Positions 1-8,306 of a stretch of 64,000 bases of DNA are shown piece after piece (position 1 is the first letter of the stretch; the number at the start of each line of letters is the position of its first letter). This DNA is from Streptomyces vietnamensis (GTDB lineage: Bacteria; Actinomycetota; Actinomycetes; Streptomycetales; Streptomycetaceae). The DNA lies in contig NZ_CP010407.1 in the NCBI RefSeq assembly GCF_000830005.1, forward strand, positions 6,212,001-6,276,000, written 5' to 3'. The position numbers and the translations under genes are program-made. The notes below the pieces were generated by a model that worked only from the letters and a program-made list of their open reading frames with translations, was not told where the DNA came from and made no database searches.

Positions 1-1
1 C

Positions 2-661
2 GACCCGGCGACCGGGGCGCCGGTGCCGCCCCCGACCGCGTACCTCTCCAGCTTCGCCGGCGGCGCCAACGCCCATGTGCACGGGCTGCTCGCCGCACTC
101 CACGAGCGGGAGCGCTCGGGCAGGGGCCAGGTCGTCGACACCGCCCTCGCGGACGGCGCCGCCCTGATCGCCACCCTGATCCACCAGTGGCGCGCGGTCC
201 CCGGCAACCACACCGTCACCGACGCCCCGCACTACACCTTCTACGCGGCCGCCGACGGCCTGTACCTCGCGGTCGCCGCCATCGAACCCCGGCTCTACCA
301 GAACCTCCTGGAGCAGCTCGGCCTGACGGAGGACGAAGCCCTCCCCGACCGCGCCGACCCGGCCGGCTGGCCCGCGCTGCGCGCCCTGATCGCCGACCGC
401 TTCGCGACCCGGGACCGCGCGCACTGGGTCAAGCTCTTCGACGCCGTGGACGCCGGGGTGGCTCCCGTACTGACCGCGGAGGAAGCCGCGGAGCACCACC
501 AGTTGGCCGCGCGCGGCGCGTTCGTGGAGGTCGGCGACACCGTCCAGCCGGCCCCCGCCTCCCGCTTCGACCGCACCCCGGCCGACGCTCCGGGCCGCGC
601 CCCGCTCCCGGGCGAGCACACGGACGAGGTCCTCACCGAGTGGTCTCAGGCCTCCAGATAA
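2..661 (+). CDS. CaiB/BaiF (family III) CoA-transferase, 3' part
   Basis: This is the C-terminal ~219 residues of a family III acyl-CoA transferase, cut by the window start (the frame is open from base 2). The visible part contains the family's small-domain and C-terminal return, including GGANAHVHGLLAALHERE, then a GQVVDTALADGAA stretch typical of CaiB/Frc/alpha-methylacyl-CoA racemase proteins. The catalytic Asp lies upstream and is not visible, so transferase and racemase cannot be told apart. The gene ends convergently with the response regulator on the other strand and the two coding regions overlap by 16 bases. No terminator separates them. Family is confident, substrate unknown. Confidence 0.8.
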   Translation, partial: DPATGAPVPPPTAYLSSFAGGANAHVHGLLAALHERERSGRGQVVDTALADGAALIATLIHQWRAVPGNHTVTDAPHYTFYAAADGLYLAVAAIEPRLYQNLLEQLGLTEDEALPDRADPAGWPALRALIADRFATRDRAHWVKLFDAVDAGVAPVLTAEEAAEHHQLAARGAFVEVGDTVQPAPASRFDRTPADAPGRAPLPGEHTDEVLTEWSQASR

Positions 662-1290
662 CGCAGCACGGCCAGGATCCGGCGGCTGTAGCCGTCGGCC
701 CGGTGGAGCTCCAGCTTGTCGAAGACGGCATTGAGGTACTTCTCGACCGCGCTCAGCGAGAGGTGCAGCTGCCGGGCGATGGCCGCGTTCGTGTAGCCCT
801 GGGCCAGCACCTCCAGGACCTCCCGCTCGCGCGGGGTGAGCCGGGCCAGCGGGTCGGCGTGGGTGCTGCGGACGACGAGCTGGTGCACGACCTGCGGGTC
901 GATCGCCGCCCCGCCCGCGTGGATCCGTTCCAGCGCGTCGAGGAACTCCTCGACCTGCGCCACCCGGTCCTTGAGGAGGTAGCCGACGCGTTCCGCGCCG
1001 GCGGCGAGCAGCCGGGCCGCGTAGCTGCGTTCGACGTACTGGGAGAGCACGAGCACCCCCGTCTCCGGCAGCCGCTCGCGGATCTCCACGGCGGCCCGCA
1101 GCCCCTCGTCGGTGTGGGTCGGAGGCATCCGGATGTCGGCGACCACGACGTCCGGGCGGCGCGCCTCCACCTCGGCGACGAGGGTCTCCGCATCGCCGAA
1201 CGCGGCGAGCACCTCGTGCCCCTCCTCGACGAGCAGCCGCACCAGGCCCTCCCGCAGCAGGGTCGAGTCCTCGGCCAGGATCACGCGCAC
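646..1290 (-). CDS. LuxR/NarL-family response regulator
   Basis: A 214-residue two-component response regulator. The receiver has acidic residues at 7-8 and a phosphoacceptor Asp52 in VVADIRMPP. A switch-region Lys in YLLKDRV follows, and the protein ends in a LuxR-type helix-turn-helix (LTPREREVLEVLAQG). It acts as a cytoplasmic transcription regulator. The GTG start at 1290 is chosen because the receiver begins directly after it (VRVILAED). It overlaps the end of the upstream kinase by 10 bases, so translation of the pair is probably coupled. The overlap with the convergent CoA-transferase gene is real rather than an annotation artefact, because both C-termini are conserved in type. Targets unknown. 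Confidence 0.9.
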   Translation of the reverse strand: MRVILAEDSTLLREGLVRLLVEEGHEVLAAFGDAETLVAEVEARRPDVVVADIRMPPTHTDEGLRAAVEIRERLPETGVLVLSQYVERSYAARLLAAGAERVGYLLKDRVAQVEEFLDALERIHAGGAAIDPQVVHQLVVRSTHADPLARLTPREREVLEVLAQGYTNAAIARQLHLSLSAVEKYLNAVFDKLELHRADGYSRRILAVLRYLEA

Positions 1291-2414
1291 GGCAGCTCCG
1301 CGACAAGAGTGGTGGGTCCCCCGAGGGGGCTGTCGACGCGCAGGGTCCCGTCGAGCGCGGCGACCCGGCTGCGCAGCCCGGTGAGCCCGCTGCCGGCCGG
1401 GTCCGCGCCGCCCCGGCCGTCGTCCTCGACCCGCACGGAGAGCAGCGGGCCGTCGCGCGTCACGTGCACGGAGACGGCGGAGGCGGCGGAGTGCTTGGCG
1501 GCGTTGGTGACGGCCTCCGACACCACGAAGTACGCGGCGGTCTCCACCGGCCGGGGCAGCGGCGCGTCCCCCGCCTCGAACCGCACGCGCAGCGGGATCC
1601 CGCAGCGCTGCGCCACCCCGCCGAGCGCCTCTTCGAGCCCCAGGCTGTCGAGGGCCGCGGGATACACCCGCCAGGCCACGTCCCGCAGCTCGGCCAGGAC
1701 GTCCTGCGCCTCCCGGTGCGCCTGCCACAGCAGCGCGTCCGCCTGCTGCGGGTCGCGCTCGCGGCCCCGGCGCGCCCGGCCGAGCAGCATGGCCAGGGCC
1801 ACGAGCCGCTGCTGGACGCCGTCGTGCAGGTCGCGCTCGATGCGCCGGCGCTCGGTGTCCACGGCCTGGACCACGGCGGCCCGGCTGAGGGCGAGTTCGT
1901 CGATGCGCCGCCGCAGCAGCTCCTGCTCGGAAGGCCCGAAGCACGCGCGCGCGAGGCGGGCGTCGAGCGCGGTCAGCGCGTACAGGCCCTGGACGTCGAG
2001 GAAGAGCAGGACACCGCCGAGGAGCAGCTGACCGAGGAGCTCGGTCCAGCCGAGCGAGCCCCGGACCACGCCCCGGACGAGCAGGACGGCCAGGACCTCG
2101 CCGAAGACGAGCAGCCCGAGGACGAGCCCGGTCACCAGACCGGCCCCCACGCGGGCGGCGAGGTAGCGGAGCAGCCGCCGGTCGGGGACCTCGTACGCGC
2201 CGGGGAACCGGTCGCCGAAGAACAGCGAGCGGCGGCTCCGCTCCAGGGCGGCGAGCCGCCGGGCCCCGGCCATCAGGAGGGGCCGCGCGCGGGGCCACAG
2301 CAGAAGGGGTCCGAGGACGAGACCGGGGACCAGGAAGAGAAGGGGGCTGAAGCAGCCGAGCAGCACACCGACGAACCGCCGGCCCGCCGAAGCCTCCCCC
2401 TCGCCCCCTCGCAT
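1281..2414 (-). CDS. Two-component sensor histidine kinase (HisKA_3 type)
   Basis: A 377-residue membrane sensor kinase, partner of the response regulator that follows it. The N-terminal ~145 residues carry about four hydrophobic segments (around 15-40, 84-116 and 122-142). The HisKA_3 dimerisation helix has the phospho-acceptor His197 in ERDLHDGVQQ. The ATPase domain follows, with N box EAVTNAAKHS, a DDGRGG G1 box and a final GLTGLRSRV. The ATG at 2414 starts MRGGEGE just before the first membrane segment. There is no sizeable extracellular domain, so the signal is likely sensed within or at the membrane. Stimulus unknown. Confidence 0.88.
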   Translation of the reverse strand: MRGGEGEASAGRRFVGVLLGCFSPLLFLVPGLVLGPLLLWPRARPLLMAGARRLAALERSRRSLFFGDRFPGAYEVPDRRLLRYLAARVGAGLVTGLVLGLLVFGEVLAVLLVRGVVRGSLGWTELLGQLLLGGVLLFLDVQGLYALTALDARLARACFGPSEQELLRRRIDELALSRAAVVQAVDTERRRIERDLHDGVQQRLVALAMLLGRARRGRERDPQQADALLWQAHREAQDVLAELRDVAWRVYPAALDSLGLEEALGGVAQRCGIPLRVRFEAGDAPLPRPVETAAYFVVSEAVTNAAKHSAASAVSVHVTRDGPLLSVRVEDDGRGGADPAGSGLTGLRSRVAALDGTLRVDSPLGGPTTLVAELPCA

Positions 2415-2458
2415 GGTCCCGGAGCCTACTTCGTCCGGTACGGGCGCCCGCCGGCCGC

Positions 2459-3157
2459 TCACGAGGTACGGCGGTGCTGGGCGCGGCCGCGCCCCCGGAG
2501 CCGTACGGCGAGGAACGCGGCCAGGGCCACGAGGACCAGCACCAGGACGGCCTTGGACAGCACGCCCACGTACCCCTCGACGAGGTCCCAGCGGTCCCCG
2601 AGCCAGTAACCGGCCATCACGAGGACGCTGTTCCAGACGAGACTGCCGAGCGTCGTGAGGGTGAGGAAGAGGTGCATCGGCATCCGCTCGACCCCGGCGG
2701 GGACGGAGATGAGACTGCGGAAGATCGGCACCATCCGGCCCAGGAACACCGCCTTCGTGCCGTGCCGGGCGAACCACCGCTCGGTGCGCTCCAGATCGGA
2801 GACCTTCACCAAGGGCAGCCGAGCCCAGAGCGCGTGCATCCGCCGCTGCCCGAACAGCGCCCCGATCCAGTAGAGGGCCACCGCCCCGACCACCGAACCC
2901 AGCGTCGTCCAGAACAGCGCCGAGGCGAGGCTGAGCACCCCCTGCCCGGCGGCGAAGCCGGTCAGGGGCAGGATCACCTCGCTGGGCAGCGGCGGGAAGA
3001 GGTTCTCGAGCGCGATGGCGAGCCCGGCACCGGGCCCGCCCATCGTCTCGACGAGCCCGGCGGCCCACCCGGCGAACCCGTCGGCGGGTTCCCCGGCCAG
3101 GGCGAGGGGCAGGGCCGTGGGCAGGGCGGGACGGGAGGCGAGCGCGATGATCGGCAC
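2459..3157 (-). CDS. DedA-family membrane protein
   Basis: A 232-residue polytopic membrane protein of the DedA/VTT (SNARE-associated) family. These are putative lipid scramblases or half-transporters that help maintain membrane potential and lipid-carrier recycling. Diagnostic features are ENLFPPLPSEVILPL near residue 50, the RHGTKAVFLGRMVPIFRSL segment near 135-153 (conserved Gly-Arg-hydrophobic-Pro) and a Pro/Gly pair in VPAGVERMP. Four to five hydrophobic segments are visible and a basic tail ends the protein. Start is GTG 3157, preceded by GGAGAC. It is separated by 44 bases from the downstream kinase gene and may be co-transcribed with it; it diverges from miaB. Confidence 0.87.
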   Translation of the reverse strand: MPIIALASRPALPTALPLALAGEPADGFAGWAAGLVETMGGPGAGLAIALENLFPPLPSEVILPLTGFAAGQGVLSLASALFWTTLGSVVGAVALYWIGALFGQRRMHALWARLPLVKVSDLERTERWFARHGTKAVFLGRMVPIFRSLISVPAGVERMPMHLFLTLTTLGSLVWNSVLVMAGYWLGDRWDLVEGYVGVLSKAVLVLVLVALAAFLAVRLRGRGRAQHRRTS

Positions 3158-3327
3158 GGTGGGTCTCCAGGGTGGCGAGCGAGTTCCGGGGCCCTCCGCC
3201 CCGGCACCCCTTCACGCTAGAAATCGCACCTCACCGCCGGTACGAGGCTTCCCACCCGCCCTCCCTGCGGAAAACCACAGGGTTGCGGTGGGCTCCGGCG
3301 TGGGACGGGGCGTCTCCCCGGACCGCC

Positions 3328-3333
3328 TACCCT
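3328..3333 (+). promoter_or_regulatory. Candidate -10 element for leaderless miaB transcript
   Basis: TACCCT lies 7 bases before the miaB ATG and there is no purine-rich ribosome-binding site. With a usual -10 to start distance, transcription would begin at or next to the A of the ATG. The same geometry recurs at several other genes in the window (see findings). Confidence 0.5.
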
Positions 3334-3340
3334 TGGACGC

Positions 3341-4864
3341 ATGACGAGCAGCAGCGACCGGAGCACCGCAGTGAGCGTTGACGGCACCAAGACCTACGAG
3401 ATCCGCACCTATGGGTGCCAGATGAACGTCCACGACTCCGAGCGGCTCTCCGGTCTGCTGGAAGAGGCGGGTTACGTCCGGGCCCCCAAGGGCGCGGACG
3501 GCGACGCCGACGTCGTCGTCTTCAACACCTGCGCCGTCCGCGAGAACGCCGACAACAAGCTGTACGGCAACCTCGGCCGGCTCGCCCCGATGAAGACCGC
3601 GCGCCCCGGCATGCAGATCGCCGTCGGCGGCTGTCTCGCCCAGAAGGACCGCGACACCATCGTCAAGAAGGCCCCCTGGGTCGACGTGGTCTTCGGCACG
3701 CACAACATCGGCAAGCTGCCGGTCCTCCTGGAGCGCGCCCGCGTCCAGGAGGAGGCGCAGATCGAGATCGCCGAGTCCCTGGAGGCCTTCCCCTCCACGC
3801 TGCCGACCCGCCGCGAGTCCGCGTACGCCGCCTGGGTCTCGATCTCCGTCGGCTGCAACAACACCTGCACCTTCTGCATCGTCCCGGCCCTGCGCGGCAA
3901 GGAGGAGGACCGCCGGCCCGGCGACATCCTCGCCGAGATCGAGGCCCTGGTCGCCGAGGGCGTCTCCGAGATCACCCTGCTCGGCCAGAACGTCAACGCG
4001 TACGGCTCCGACCTGGGCGACCGCGAGGCCTTCAGCAAGCTGCTGCGCGCCTGCGGGCAGATCGAGGGCCTGGAGCGCGTCCGTTTCACCTCCCCGCACC
4101 CCCGCGACTTCACGGACGACGTCATCGCGGCCATGGCCGAGACGCCGAACGTCATGCCGCAGCTGCACATGCCGCTCCAGTCCGGCTCGGACACGATCCT
4201 CAAGGCGATGCGCCGCTCCTACCGGCAGGAGCGTTTCCTCGGCATCATCGAGAAGGTCCGCGCGGCCATTCCGCACGCGGCCATCTCCACCGACATCATC
4301 GTGGGCTTCCCCGGCGAGACCGAGGAGGACTTCGAGCAGACGATGCACACCGTCCGCGAGGCCCGCTTCGCGAACGCCTTCACCTTCCAGTACTCCAAGC
4401 GCCCCGGCACCCCGGCCGCGACCATGGAGGGCCAGATCCCGAAGGAGGTCGTGCAGGCGCGCTACGAGCGCCTGGTCGCCCTCCAGGAGGAGATCTCCTG
4501 GGAGGAGAACAAGAAGCAGGTCGGCCGGACCCTGGAGGTCATGGTCGCGGAGGGCGAGGGCCGCAAGGACGGCGAGACCCACCGCCTCTCGGGCCGCGCC
4601 CCCGACAACCGGCTCGTCCACTTCACCAAGCCGGCCGAGGACGTCCGCCCCGGCGACGTGGTGACGGTCGAGATCACGTACGCCGCCCCGCACCACCTGC
4701 TTGCCGAGGGCGAGGTCTCCTCGGTCCGCCGTACGCGCGCGGGCGACGCCTGGGAGAAGCGCACGGCGGCCCCGAAGCCGGCGGGCGTCCTCCTCGGCCT
4801 CCCGAAGATCGGCGTCCCGGCCCCGCTCCCGGCGGCGGAAACCCCGGCCTGCGGCAACCACTGA
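3341..4864 (+). CDS. miaB: tRNA-2-methylthio-N6-dimethylallyladenosine synthase MiaB
   Basis: A 507-residue radical-SAM methylthiotransferase that adds a 2-methylthio group to i6A37 of tRNAs reading UNN codons, acting after MiaA. The N-terminal UPF0004 domain carries the three auxiliary-cluster cysteines (C26 in YGCQMN, C64 in [10 protein letters not shown]98 in GGCLAQ). The radical-SAM cluster is C172/C176/C179 in [12 protein letters not shown], and the TIM barrel includes [11 protein letters not shown]-terminal TRAM domain ends near residue 470, followed by an Ala/Pro tail. The ATG at 3341 lacks a Shine-Dalgarno but has a -10-like hexamer 7 bases upstream; an internal GTG at 3371 is a less likely alternative. 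miaA, its pathway partner, lies 1.5 kb downstream. Confidence 0.96.
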   Translation: MTSSSDRSTAVSVDGTKTYEIRTYGCQMNVHDSERLSGLLEEAGYVRAPKGADGDADVVVFNTCAVRENADNKLYGNLGRLAPMKTARPGMQIAVGGCLAQKDRDTIVKKAPWVDVVFGTHNIGKLPVLLERARVQEEAQIEIAESLEAFPSTLPTRRESAYAAWVSISVGCNNTCTFCIVPALRGKEEDRRPGDILAEIEALVAEGVSEITLLGQNVNAYGSDLGDREAFSKLLRACGQIEGLERVRFTSPHPRDFTDDVIAAMAETPNVMPQLHMPLQSGSDTILKAMRRSYRQERFLGIIEKVRAAIPHAAISTDIIVGFPGETEEDFEQTMHTVREARFANAFTFQYSKRPGTPAATMEGQIPKEVVQARYERLVALQEEISWEENKKQVGRTLEVMVAEGEGRKDGETHRLSGRAPDNRLVHFTKPAEDVRPGDVVTVEITYAAPHHLLAEGEVSSVRRTRAGDAWEKRTAAPKPAGVLLGLPKIGVPAPLPAAETPACGNH

Positions 4865-4878
4865 CCCACCGCGGGCCC

Positions 4879-5033
4879 GCACGAGGCGCGGGTGCGGGCG
4901 TGGGGCGGGTTCAGACGAGGCGCGGGCCCGGCCCCGGGCCCACACGAGGCGCGGGCGTGGGGCGGGCCCACACAAGGCGCGGGCCCGGCCCCGGGCCCAC
5001 ACAAGGCGCGGGCGCGGAAGCCGCGCCCGCGAG
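4879..5033. repeat. Degenerate tandem repeat (~29 bp units) after miaB
   Basis: About five imperfect units of roughly 29 bases, each starting CACGAGGCGCGGG or CACAAGGCGCGGG and alternating between two endings (one CCGGCCCC-rich, one TGGGGCGGG-rich). The block begins 15 bases after the miaB stop. It finishes in a 9-bp hairpin (CGGGCGCGG-AAG-CCGCGCCCG, 5009-5029) that could act as a T-less terminator. Confidence 0.75.
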
Positions 5034-5063
5034 GCAGCGCGCCCGAGCAGTAGGCTGCGGATC

Positions 5064-5774
5064 ATGCTTGTCGCCGCAGCCGTCTGCCCCTGCCCGCCCC
5101 TCCTCGTCCCCGAGGTCGCGACCGGCGCCGCCCCCGAGCTGGACCCCGCGCGGGCGGCCTGCACGGACGCCGTCGGGCTGCTCGCCGCCGCCCGCCCCGA
5201 CCGGTTGTACGTCGTCGGGCCCGCCGACGAGGGCGCGCACGGCGCCTACCCGGCCGGCGCGGCGGGCTCCTTCGCCGGATTCGGCGTCGACCTCTCCGTA
5301 CGGCTCGGCGAAGGCTGGGCAGAGGGCGGCCGCCCCCTGCCCGCCTCCCTCACCGTCGGCGCCTGGCTCCTGGCACGCGCCGGCTGGGCCGACGCGCCGA
5401 TCGAGGGCCTGGGCATCGACAACGCGGCCACGCCCGACGACTGCGCCGGCACCGGTCGTGAGCTCGCCGCCTCCGCCGAGCGGGTCGCCCTCCTGGTGAT
5501 GGGCGACGGCAGCGCCTGCCGGACCGTGAAGGCCCCCGGCTACCTGGACGAGCGGGCCGCCGGCTTCGACGCGGAGGCCGCCCGGGCGCTCGGCACGGCC
5601 GACGTGGCCGCGCTGCTCGCCCTGGACGCCGGGCTCGCGGACGAGCTGAAGGCGGCAGGCCGCGCCCCCTGGCAGGTCCTCGCGGGCGCCGCCGAGGGCG
5701 CGGGGCTCGACGGCCGGCTGCTCTTCGAGGACGCCCCGTACGGCGTGGGGTACTTCGTGGCGGCCTGGTCCTGA
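5064..5774 (+). CDS. Class III extradiol dioxygenase subunit B-like (LigB-like) protein
   Basis: A 236-residue protein of the LigB-like superfamily, found between miaB and miaA in Streptomyces. Visible features: an N-terminal beta-strand AAAVCPCPPLLVPEV, then RLYVVGPADEG and a central VALLVMGDGSACRTVKAPGYLD. The usual LigB iron ligands (two N-terminal His) are not evident, so ring-cleavage activity should not be assumed. The start is the ATG at 5064. There is no Shine-Dalgarno, and TAGGCT sits 7 bases upstream, suggesting a leaderless mRNA. The role is unknown; conserved linkage to tRNA modification genes is the only contextual hint. Confidence 0.75.
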   Translation: MLVAAAVCPCPPLLVPEVATGAAPELDPARAACTDAVGLLAAARPDRLYVVGPADEGAHGAYPAGAAGSFAGFGVDLSVRLGEGWAEGGRPLPASLTVGAWLLARAGWADAPIEGLGIDNAATPDDCAGTGRELAASAERVALLVMGDGSACRTVKAPGYLDERAAGFDAEAARALGTADVAALLALDAGLADELKAAGRAPWQVLAGAAEGAGLDGRLLFEDAPYGVGYFVAAWS

Positions 5775-5790
5775 CGTCGGGCACGGAAAC

Positions 5791-5831
5791 GGCGGACGGC
5801 CGCGGAGCACGCTGCTCCGCGGCCGTCCGCC
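5791..5831. terminator. Bidirectional hairpin terminator
   Basis: A perfect 19-bp stem (GGCGGACGGCCGCGGAGCA pairing with its complement) around a CGC loop. It lies between two convergent genes, the LigB-like gene and the small antitoxin-like gene. There is no T-run, as is usual for Streptomyces terminators. Confidence 0.85.
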
Positions 5832-5862
5832 GTGCGGAGGGACTGTCGGGTGACGCCGGTCG

Positions 5863-6117
5863 TCAGGCGGCCGGCGGCGTCGTGCCACCGCTCCCGGGCG
5901 TGCCGTCGTCCTTGTGACCGATCCGGTCGATGGCTTCCTTCGCCTTGCCCGTACCGGACTGGATCTTGTCGCTGTACTTGCCCTTGGTCTTCTCGTCGAC
6001 GAACCTGCCGGCCTTGTCCAGGCCGTGGTCGATCTTCTCGCCGTGCTGCTGCGCGAGGTCGGCGACCTTGTCCTTGGCCGGGGCGAGCTTGGCCTTCAGC
6101 GAATCCAGGAGACTCAT
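5863..6117 (-). CDS. Small antitoxin-like protein (MT0933/Rv0909 family)
   Basis: An 84-residue, Lys/Asp-rich helical protein resembling the MT0933-type antitoxin family (Rv0909 of Mycobacterium). The pattern is LKAKLAPAKDKVADLAQQHG then a GLDKAGRFVDEKTKGKYSDK segment, ending in a flexible Gly/Thr/Pro tail. Start ATG 6117 has GGGAAGG upstream. Unlike Rv0909/Rv0910, there is no adjacent toxin gene in either direction. The antitoxin name is therefore a family label only; it could equally be a general stress or CsbD-like small protein. Confidence 0.72.
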   Translation of the reverse strand: MSLLDSLKAKLAPAKDKVADLAQQHGEKIDHGLDKAGRFVDEKTKGKYSDKIQSGTGKAKEAIDRIGHKDDGTPGSGGTTPPAA

Positions 6118-6397
6118 GGAGCACCTTCCCTCCGCGGGCCTCGGGGGCCCGTGTTCCGTGTCCTACCGGTCCGTGTCCTGCCGACGGGCGCCCTCGCCCG
6201 CCTCGACCGCGTCCCGCCTCATGCGGTGAAACATTGCAAAAACGCCCATATCCACTCCACAGCGTACTCGGACGGAACGGCCTCCGTGGTGATCGACGGT
6301 GATCGACGGCCGGCACCCCGCCCCGGGCGACGGGGCCGCACGGGGCCCGTCGCGCAGTTCGTTCGGGGCAGGGCGGGAGGTTTGCGAGACTGGGACG

Positions 6398-7336
6398 GTG
6401 AGAAGTGCAGCTCCCGCCCCGCGGGTCATCGCCGTCGTCGGCCCCACAGCGGCCGGAAAGTCCGATCTGGGTGTATTCCTGGCCCAGCAGCTCGGCGGCG
6501 AGGTCGTCAACGCCGACTCCATGCAGCTGTACCGGGGGATGGACATCGGGACCGCCAAGCTGACGCCGGAGGAGCGCGGCGGCATCCCGCACCACCTCCT
6601 CGACATCTGGGACGTGACCGAGGCGGCCAGCGTCGCCGAGTACCAGCGGCTCGCCCGCGCCGAGATCGACCGGCTGCTCGCCGCCGGCCGCACCCCGGTC
6701 CTCGTCGGCGGTTCGGGACTGTACGTACGGGGGGCCGTCGACGCCCTGGAGTTCCCCGGCACCGACCCCGCCGTCCGGGCCCGCCTGGAGGCCGAACTCG
6801 AGGAGCGCGGCTCCGGCGTCCTGCACGCCCGGCTCGCCGTGGCCGACCCCGAGGCGGCCCGCGCGATCCTGCCCAGCAACGGACGCCGCATCGTCCGCGC
6901 CCTCGAGGTGATCGAGATCACCGGCAAGCCCTTCACCGCCAACCTCCCGGGTCCCGACTCCGTCTACGACACCGTCCAGATCGGCGTCGACGTGGCCCGC
7001 CCCGAGCTCGACGAGCGGATCGCCACGCGCGTGGACCGGATGTGGGAGGCCGGCCTCGTCGACGAGGTGCGCGCCCTGGAGGCGCGGGGATTGCGTGAGG
7101 GGCGCACGGCGGCCCGCGCGCTCGGCTACCAGCAGGTGCTCGCGGCGCTCGCGGGGGAGTGCACCGAGGACGAGGCGCGCGCCGAGACCGTGCGCGCCAC
7201 GAAGCGCTTCGCGCGCCGCCAGGACTCGTGGTTCCGCCGCGACCCGCGCGTGCACTGGCTCAGTGGAGCCGCCGATCACCGCGGGGAACTCCCGCGGGAG
7301 GCGCTGTCGTTGGTCGAACGAGCGGTTACAGCCTGA
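6398..7336 (+). CDS. miaA: tRNA dimethylallyltransferase MiaA
   Basis: A 312-residue DMAPP:tRNA transferase that isopentenylates A37, producing the substrate for MiaB. The P-loop GPTAAGKS is at residues 15-22, with DSMQLYRGMDIGTAK (prenyl-acceptor and substrate contacts), the catalytic-region GGSGLYVRG, and the C-terminal KRFARRQDSWFRRD signature. The GTG at 6398 places the P-loop at the normal distance from the N-terminus; the frame is open 33 codons further upstream but that part is not conserved in character. The GTG is preceded by a weak GGGA, and no canonical -10 is obvious. The 280 bases upstream hold a direct 11-bp duplication (6291-6312) and an AT-richer patch near 6230-6260. Confidence 0.95.
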   Translation: MRSAAPAPRVIAVVGPTAAGKSDLGVFLAQQLGGEVVNADSMQLYRGMDIGTAKLTPEERGGIPHHLLDIWDVTEAASVAEYQRLARAEIDRLLAAGRTPVLVGGSGLYVRGAVDALEFPGTDPAVRARLEAELEERGSGVLHARLAVADPEAARAILPSNGRRIVRALEVIEITGKPFTANLPGPDSVYDTVQIGVDVARPELDERIATRVDRMWEAGLVDEVRALEARGLREGRTAARALGYQQVLAALAGECTEDEARAETVRATKRFARRQDSWFRRDPRVHWLSGAADHRGELPREALSLVERAVTA

Positions 7337-7444
7337 TCACGTGATGGCATCGGGACGCACTGCCCGTCATTTCGGCGGTCATGAGCGTGCCATCATCGAG
7401 CATCGATCGACCAAGTGGAGTCCGAGTGGGGAGGGCGCGTGGCG

Positions 7445-7957
7445 ATGGAGGCCGGCCCTCGCGACAGAGAACAGCACGAGGCGGCCCTGGGTGACCCGAC
7501 GGCGGATCCGTCGGGCGACACACCGGGCCATCCGACGGACGACGCCCCCGTCGGGACCCCGGGACTGACCCCGGACGGTCCCGACGACGCGGTGGGCACC
7601 GCCGTCGAGGTCGACGCCGACGAGGTCGAGGTCGAGCTGCGCCCGCAGCGCCGGCTGAGGATCTGGCAGCTCGCCCCGATCGTGGGCCTGGCGGCCGTCG
7701 GCTCGCTGATGTTCGCGTTCCCGCTCGCCTTCGGTTCGGGGGACGGCGGCGCCGTCGTCGCCATGCTCGGTCTGCTGATCAGCTCCTGCGCGGCGGGCTG
7801 GGGCATGATGGCCGCCCGCAAGGTCGGCTACACCTGGCCGGGACTCCCGCAGCGCGGCTCGGGCGAGCGCCCGGACTGGCGCTTCCTCGCGCTGTACGTG
7901 TCGACGATCGCGGCCCTGGTCGCCCTGGCGGTCTGGCGCGTCGCCCGCCTGCGCTGA
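7445..7957 (+). CDS. Conserved actinobacterial membrane protein, acidic N-terminus
   Basis: A 170-residue protein. The first ~75 residues are hydrophilic and very acidic (EVDADEVEVELRP), followed by RRLRIWQLAPIVGLAAVGSLM and further hydrophobic segments at about 100-120 and 148-165, so three membrane spans are likely. No family with a known function is recognised. The start could be ATG 7445 or GTG 7439; both sit behind GGGGAGGG at 7428-7435, and the ATG has the more usual spacing. It lies between miaA and dapF and is followed by a repeat-filled spacer. Confidence 0.7.
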   Translation: MEAGPRDREQHEAALGDPTADPSGDTPGHPTDDAPVGTPGLTPDGPDDAVGTAVEVDADEVEVELRPQRRLRIWQLAPIVGLAAVGSLMFAFPLAFGSGDGGAVVAMLGLLISSCAAGWGMMAARKVGYTWPGLPQRGSGERPDWRFLALYVSTIAALVALAVWRVARLR

Positions 7958-7974
7958 GCCACCACCCGGGCCCG

Positions 7975-8026
7975 CCCGTCCGGTGCGCCTCGCGGACCCG
8001 CCCGTCCGGTGCGCCTCGCGGACCCG
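7975..8026. repeat. 26-bp perfect tandem duplication
   Basis: Two identical adjacent 26-base units (7975-8000 and 8001-8026), each containing GTCCGGTGCGCCTCGCGG, starting 17 bases after the stop of the membrane-protein gene. Confidence 0.9.
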
Positions 8027-8074
8027 CGCCCGCACGGAGCACGGCCTGGTCCCGCACGGAGGTGGCCGGCGCCC

Positions 8075-8194
8075 GTACCGGACAGGGCCCTCGCCGGACG
8101 GAGCCGGTCGTCCCGTACGAAGCCCGGCCCGGCCGCGTACCGGGCAGGGCCCTCGTCGGGCGGAGCCGGTCGTCCCGTACGAAGCCCGGCCCGG
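8075..8194. repeat. 58-bp direct repeat, period 62
   Basis: Two 58-base copies (8075-8132 and 8137-8194) sharing CGGAGCCGGTCGTCCCGTAC and the flanking bases, differing at only a few positions. The copies lie 62 bases apart, not a multiple of three, which fits non-coding DNA. Confidence 0.88.
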
Positions 8195-8306
8195 GCCCGT
8201 GCGGAGCGGGGCCCGTGTCGGAGGGACCCGGGCGGGCCCGTGCCGGTGGGACCGGCCCGTGGACAGGTCGGGCAGGCTGCCGGGCCCGGCCCGTACAGTT
8301 GATCGC

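Larger units (their letters stand above)
7958..8306. other. Gene-free spacer made largely of direct repeats
   Basis: This 349-base spacer between the membrane-protein gene and dapF contains two separate repeat families (7975-8026 and 8075-8194) and little else. It contains no credible gene and ends with a -10-like TACAGT (8294-8299), 7 bases before the dapF GTG. Confidence 0.6.

Noticed and set aside
4879..5033. CRISPR-like array after miaB
   Set aside because: The units are degenerate and directly adjoining, with no unique spacers between them; they are tandem repeats. No cas genes are present.
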